From contig DATCJV010000082.1 in assembly GCA_036562625.1 (NCBI GenBank), positions 1-7,138 of the forward strand: DNA of 7,138 nt, given 5' to 3'. The position numbers were made by a program, and so were the translations under genes. Below, piece after piece: positions 5,454-7,138 of this stretch. A model generated the notes under the pieces. The model had not been told where the DNA came from. It saw only the letters and a list, made by a program, of their open reading frames with translations, and searched no databases. This stretch comes from DUOH01 sp036562625 (lineage in GTDB: Bacteria; Bacillota; UBA4882; UBA10575). Position 1 is the stretch's first letter, and each line of letters begins with the position of its first letter.

Positions 5454-7138
5454 CTAAAAGACCAAATCGAAGGAGAGCGAGCTCCGCCAGGTCTCTGCGG
5501 CCAAATCGTAGGCGAAGTACCCACCGAAACTGAAAGGTTTGATCCCCAGGAGATTCAATTCACAGGCCACCCCGGAACCAACGGCATAAGCCGGATCGAT
5601 TTCAGCGGATTTCTGATGATACACATCGACAAATTGCCGCCAGGTGACTTCCTTTACTTGCAGGCACTGGAAGATCTCGAGGGAATAAGGAAATTTATAG
5701 GTATAGTCCAGTTCCAAGGAGGCTTGGACCAGCTGTCCCGGCTTCTTCGCCAACGCGTCCTCCGGTTCTATCCCCCGGTATAACAGATGATGGGAGAAAG
5801 CCTCCTCCTTCCGGGTATTGCTGATAATTAGCTTCGGTTGAAGAGTAAAGCGTTCCCCCAAACCCAGCGCCAGGCATTGGGAGTATACATATTTAGTCTC
5901 CGTCTGCTGGGCGGAGGATGGAATATATAAATCCGCTTCTCCTTTCAGGTTCGTCCGCCCCCGGGCCAGAGCAAAGGTTCCGCCGGTGTGCAGATAGTCC
6001 AGGCCTTCCGCCCCCAGCCAGCCCAAAGAGGCGGTAAAGGACTGACCATAATACACCAAATCCGCCCCGTAACTCTGCCGGCTGCCATCGCCGGCTTGCT
6101 CCTGCTGACACAGCCTGCCGATCAGATCAAAGGTCGGCGTCAGCCGGATGAACCGGAGTTGCGCCTCGAGAGCGCGGGGCTTCCCTCCCCCGGTCAAGAC
6201 TTGTATTTCCGTATTCTTCTGTTGAAAAAAGATCCCGTACTGCAGAGTGGCGCACTCCCCCGGCAAGAGTCTCTGTTTAAAGAAAGAGTGTTCTTTGCCG
6301 AAGTAAAGCAGGGGTTTGATCCGGGTAAAGTCGTAGATCAAGCGGTCGGCTTTGACATCACTGATTACCCTGTTCAGATCTGAAACATCACCGTTCTTAA
6401 TTGAGGAATCTGCCGTTTCCTCCGGGGTGGCTGACGAAGGCGGGCGCAGCGGGATCCCCTTTTCAGCCAATACTTGTTTGAGCTGAGGCATCAATTTCTT
6501 GGCTTCCCTGTACCCTATAGCAATAAACTCCCCGGCCAAATGATAATCCATGAAGGAGTACTCCCCCACCTGACAATGGATGGTGAGATCGGAGCATTCG
6601 TCAATAACCCGCCTGGAGTTGTCTTCTTTCATGAGATTAATAAACCTGGTCCAGGCGCGAACCGGCAGGTCATATGTATCGTAAGGCAAGGCGTCAAAAG
6701 CGGTGGTGGAGATGACTACATCCGCGCCGAGCACCTTGGCGGTTTGGGCCGGAGTCAACTCCAAAATGCCCGGATCTATCAGATACAGGCCGTCATATTC
6801 TGCCACTGGAAAGAAGAGGGGGATCGCGTAAGAGCCTTGGATCTCACGGGAGATGGGACCGGCGGTATGAACGTATTTGACCCCATTGGCCAGATCATAA
6901 CTTAACAGAGCGGTTGGAACGGGAAAATCCTCCAGCCTTTTTACAGGAGAAACACTCTCCAAGAAGAAATTGACTCTTCTGGTGTCAATGATGGAGCGGA
7001 TGAAGGGATAATTCAGGTCAAACATGGAGGGCAGAAGATCACTGGTGACCAAGGCCTCAATTTCCTCCGGCTTCAGACCGCTACCGTACAAGACCGCCAC
7101 GATCGCGCCCATACTGGAACCAAGCACCAGATCAACAG
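5454..7138 (-). CDS. Patatin-like phospholipase with C-terminal outer-membrane barrel (5' end outside window)
   Basis: Predicted lipid acyl hydrolase anchored in the outer membrane. The frame is open to the window edge: the last bases encode VDLVLGSSMGAIVAVLYGSG, the patatin nucleophile elbow, so the GTG at 7127 is not the start. The N-terminal signal peptide and glycine-rich oxyanion loop lie outside. Numbering from Val 7127, the G-x-S-x-G serine is Ser5 (GSSMG, 3-7). The expected catalytic Asp is Asp118 in LIDPG, followed by LTPAQTAKVLGADVVIS, where relatives read DGG or DGA then NLP...LGADVVI. The catalytic domain ends near residue 225. After a Ser/Thr/Glu-rich linker (about 228-248), residues about 260-557 are alternating beta strands ending SFDLVF, with the terminal Phe of barrel proteins. 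This recalls PlpD-type (type Vd) autotransporter phospholipases, but no clear POTRA domain is seen between the parts. The role could be remodelling of outer-membrane or host lipids; this is inference. A hairpin follows the gene. Confidence 0.88.
   Translation of the reverse strand, partial: VDLVLGSSMGAIVAVLYGSGLKPEEIEALVTSDLLPSMFDLNYPFIRSIIDTRRVNFFLESVSPVKRLEDFPVPTALLSYDLANGVKYVHTAGPISREIQGSYAIPLFFPVAEYDGLYLIDPGILELTPAQTAKVLGADVVISTTAFDALPYDTYDLPVRAWTRFINLMKEDNSRRVIDECSDLTIHCQVGEYSFMDYHLAGEFIAIGYREAKKLMPQLKQVLAEKGIPLRPPSSATPEETADSSIKNGDVSDLNRVISDVKADRLIYDFTRIKPLLYFGKEHSFFKQRLLPGECATLQYGIFFQQKNTEIQVLTGGGKPRALEAQLRFIRLTPTFDLIGRLCQQEQAGDGSRQSYGADLVYYGQSFTASLGWLGAEGLDYLHTGGTFALARGRTNLKGEADLYIPSSAQQTETKYVYSQCLALGLGERFTLQPKLIISNTRKEEAFSHHLLYRGIEPEDALAKKPGQLVQASLELDYTYKFPYSLEIFQCLQVKEVTWRQFVDVYHQKSAEIDPAYAVGSGVACELNLLGIKPFSFGGYFAYDLAAETWRSSLSFDLVF

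Overview
The window reads as chromosomal DNA from a bacterium with two membranes. Every gene lies on the minus strand, so transcription runs from high to low coordinates. Evidence for an outer membrane is direct: two beta-barrel-type proteins (one fused to a patatin phospholipase and ending in Phe, one with a signal peptide and barrel-like strands) and a LolA-like periplasmic protein. The strong AAGGAGG ribosome binding sites and a perfect TTGACA -35 box resemble Firmicutes signals, so a diderm Firmicutes lineage is a reasonable guess. This is inference from style only; other diderm phyla cannot be excluded.

Layout in transcription order. (1) 7138-5454: a patatin-like phospholipase with a C-terminal barrel, its 5' end outside the window, followed by a strong hairpin at 5323-5361. 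(2) 5244-5195: a good promoter with an overlapping palindromic operator, driving a TetR-family regulator (5150-4539). (3) 4503-4479: a second -10 box with a near copy of the same operator, in front of a large MMPL/RND transporter (4448-1689). (4) 36 bases further, a LolA-like secreted protein (1652-906). (5) A 339-base gap holding a roughly 212-bp long imperfect inverted repeat (680-891) and a short hairpin-bearing leader. (6) 566-1: the start of an outer-membrane barrel protein that runs off the window.

The TetR, RND, LolA-like and barrel genes form a plausible single system. An inner-membrane RND pump, a periplasmic lipid- or lipoprotein-binding carrier and an outer-membrane barrel could move a hydrophobic molecule across the envelope. 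The adjacent TetR protein would repress both its own gene and the pump through the shared operator. The substrate is not visible from sequence. The most unusual items are the long inverted repeat between the LolA-like and barrel genes, which looks like a small mobile repeat or structured RNA, and the shared operator pair, whose consensus is a perfect 20-bp palindrome.
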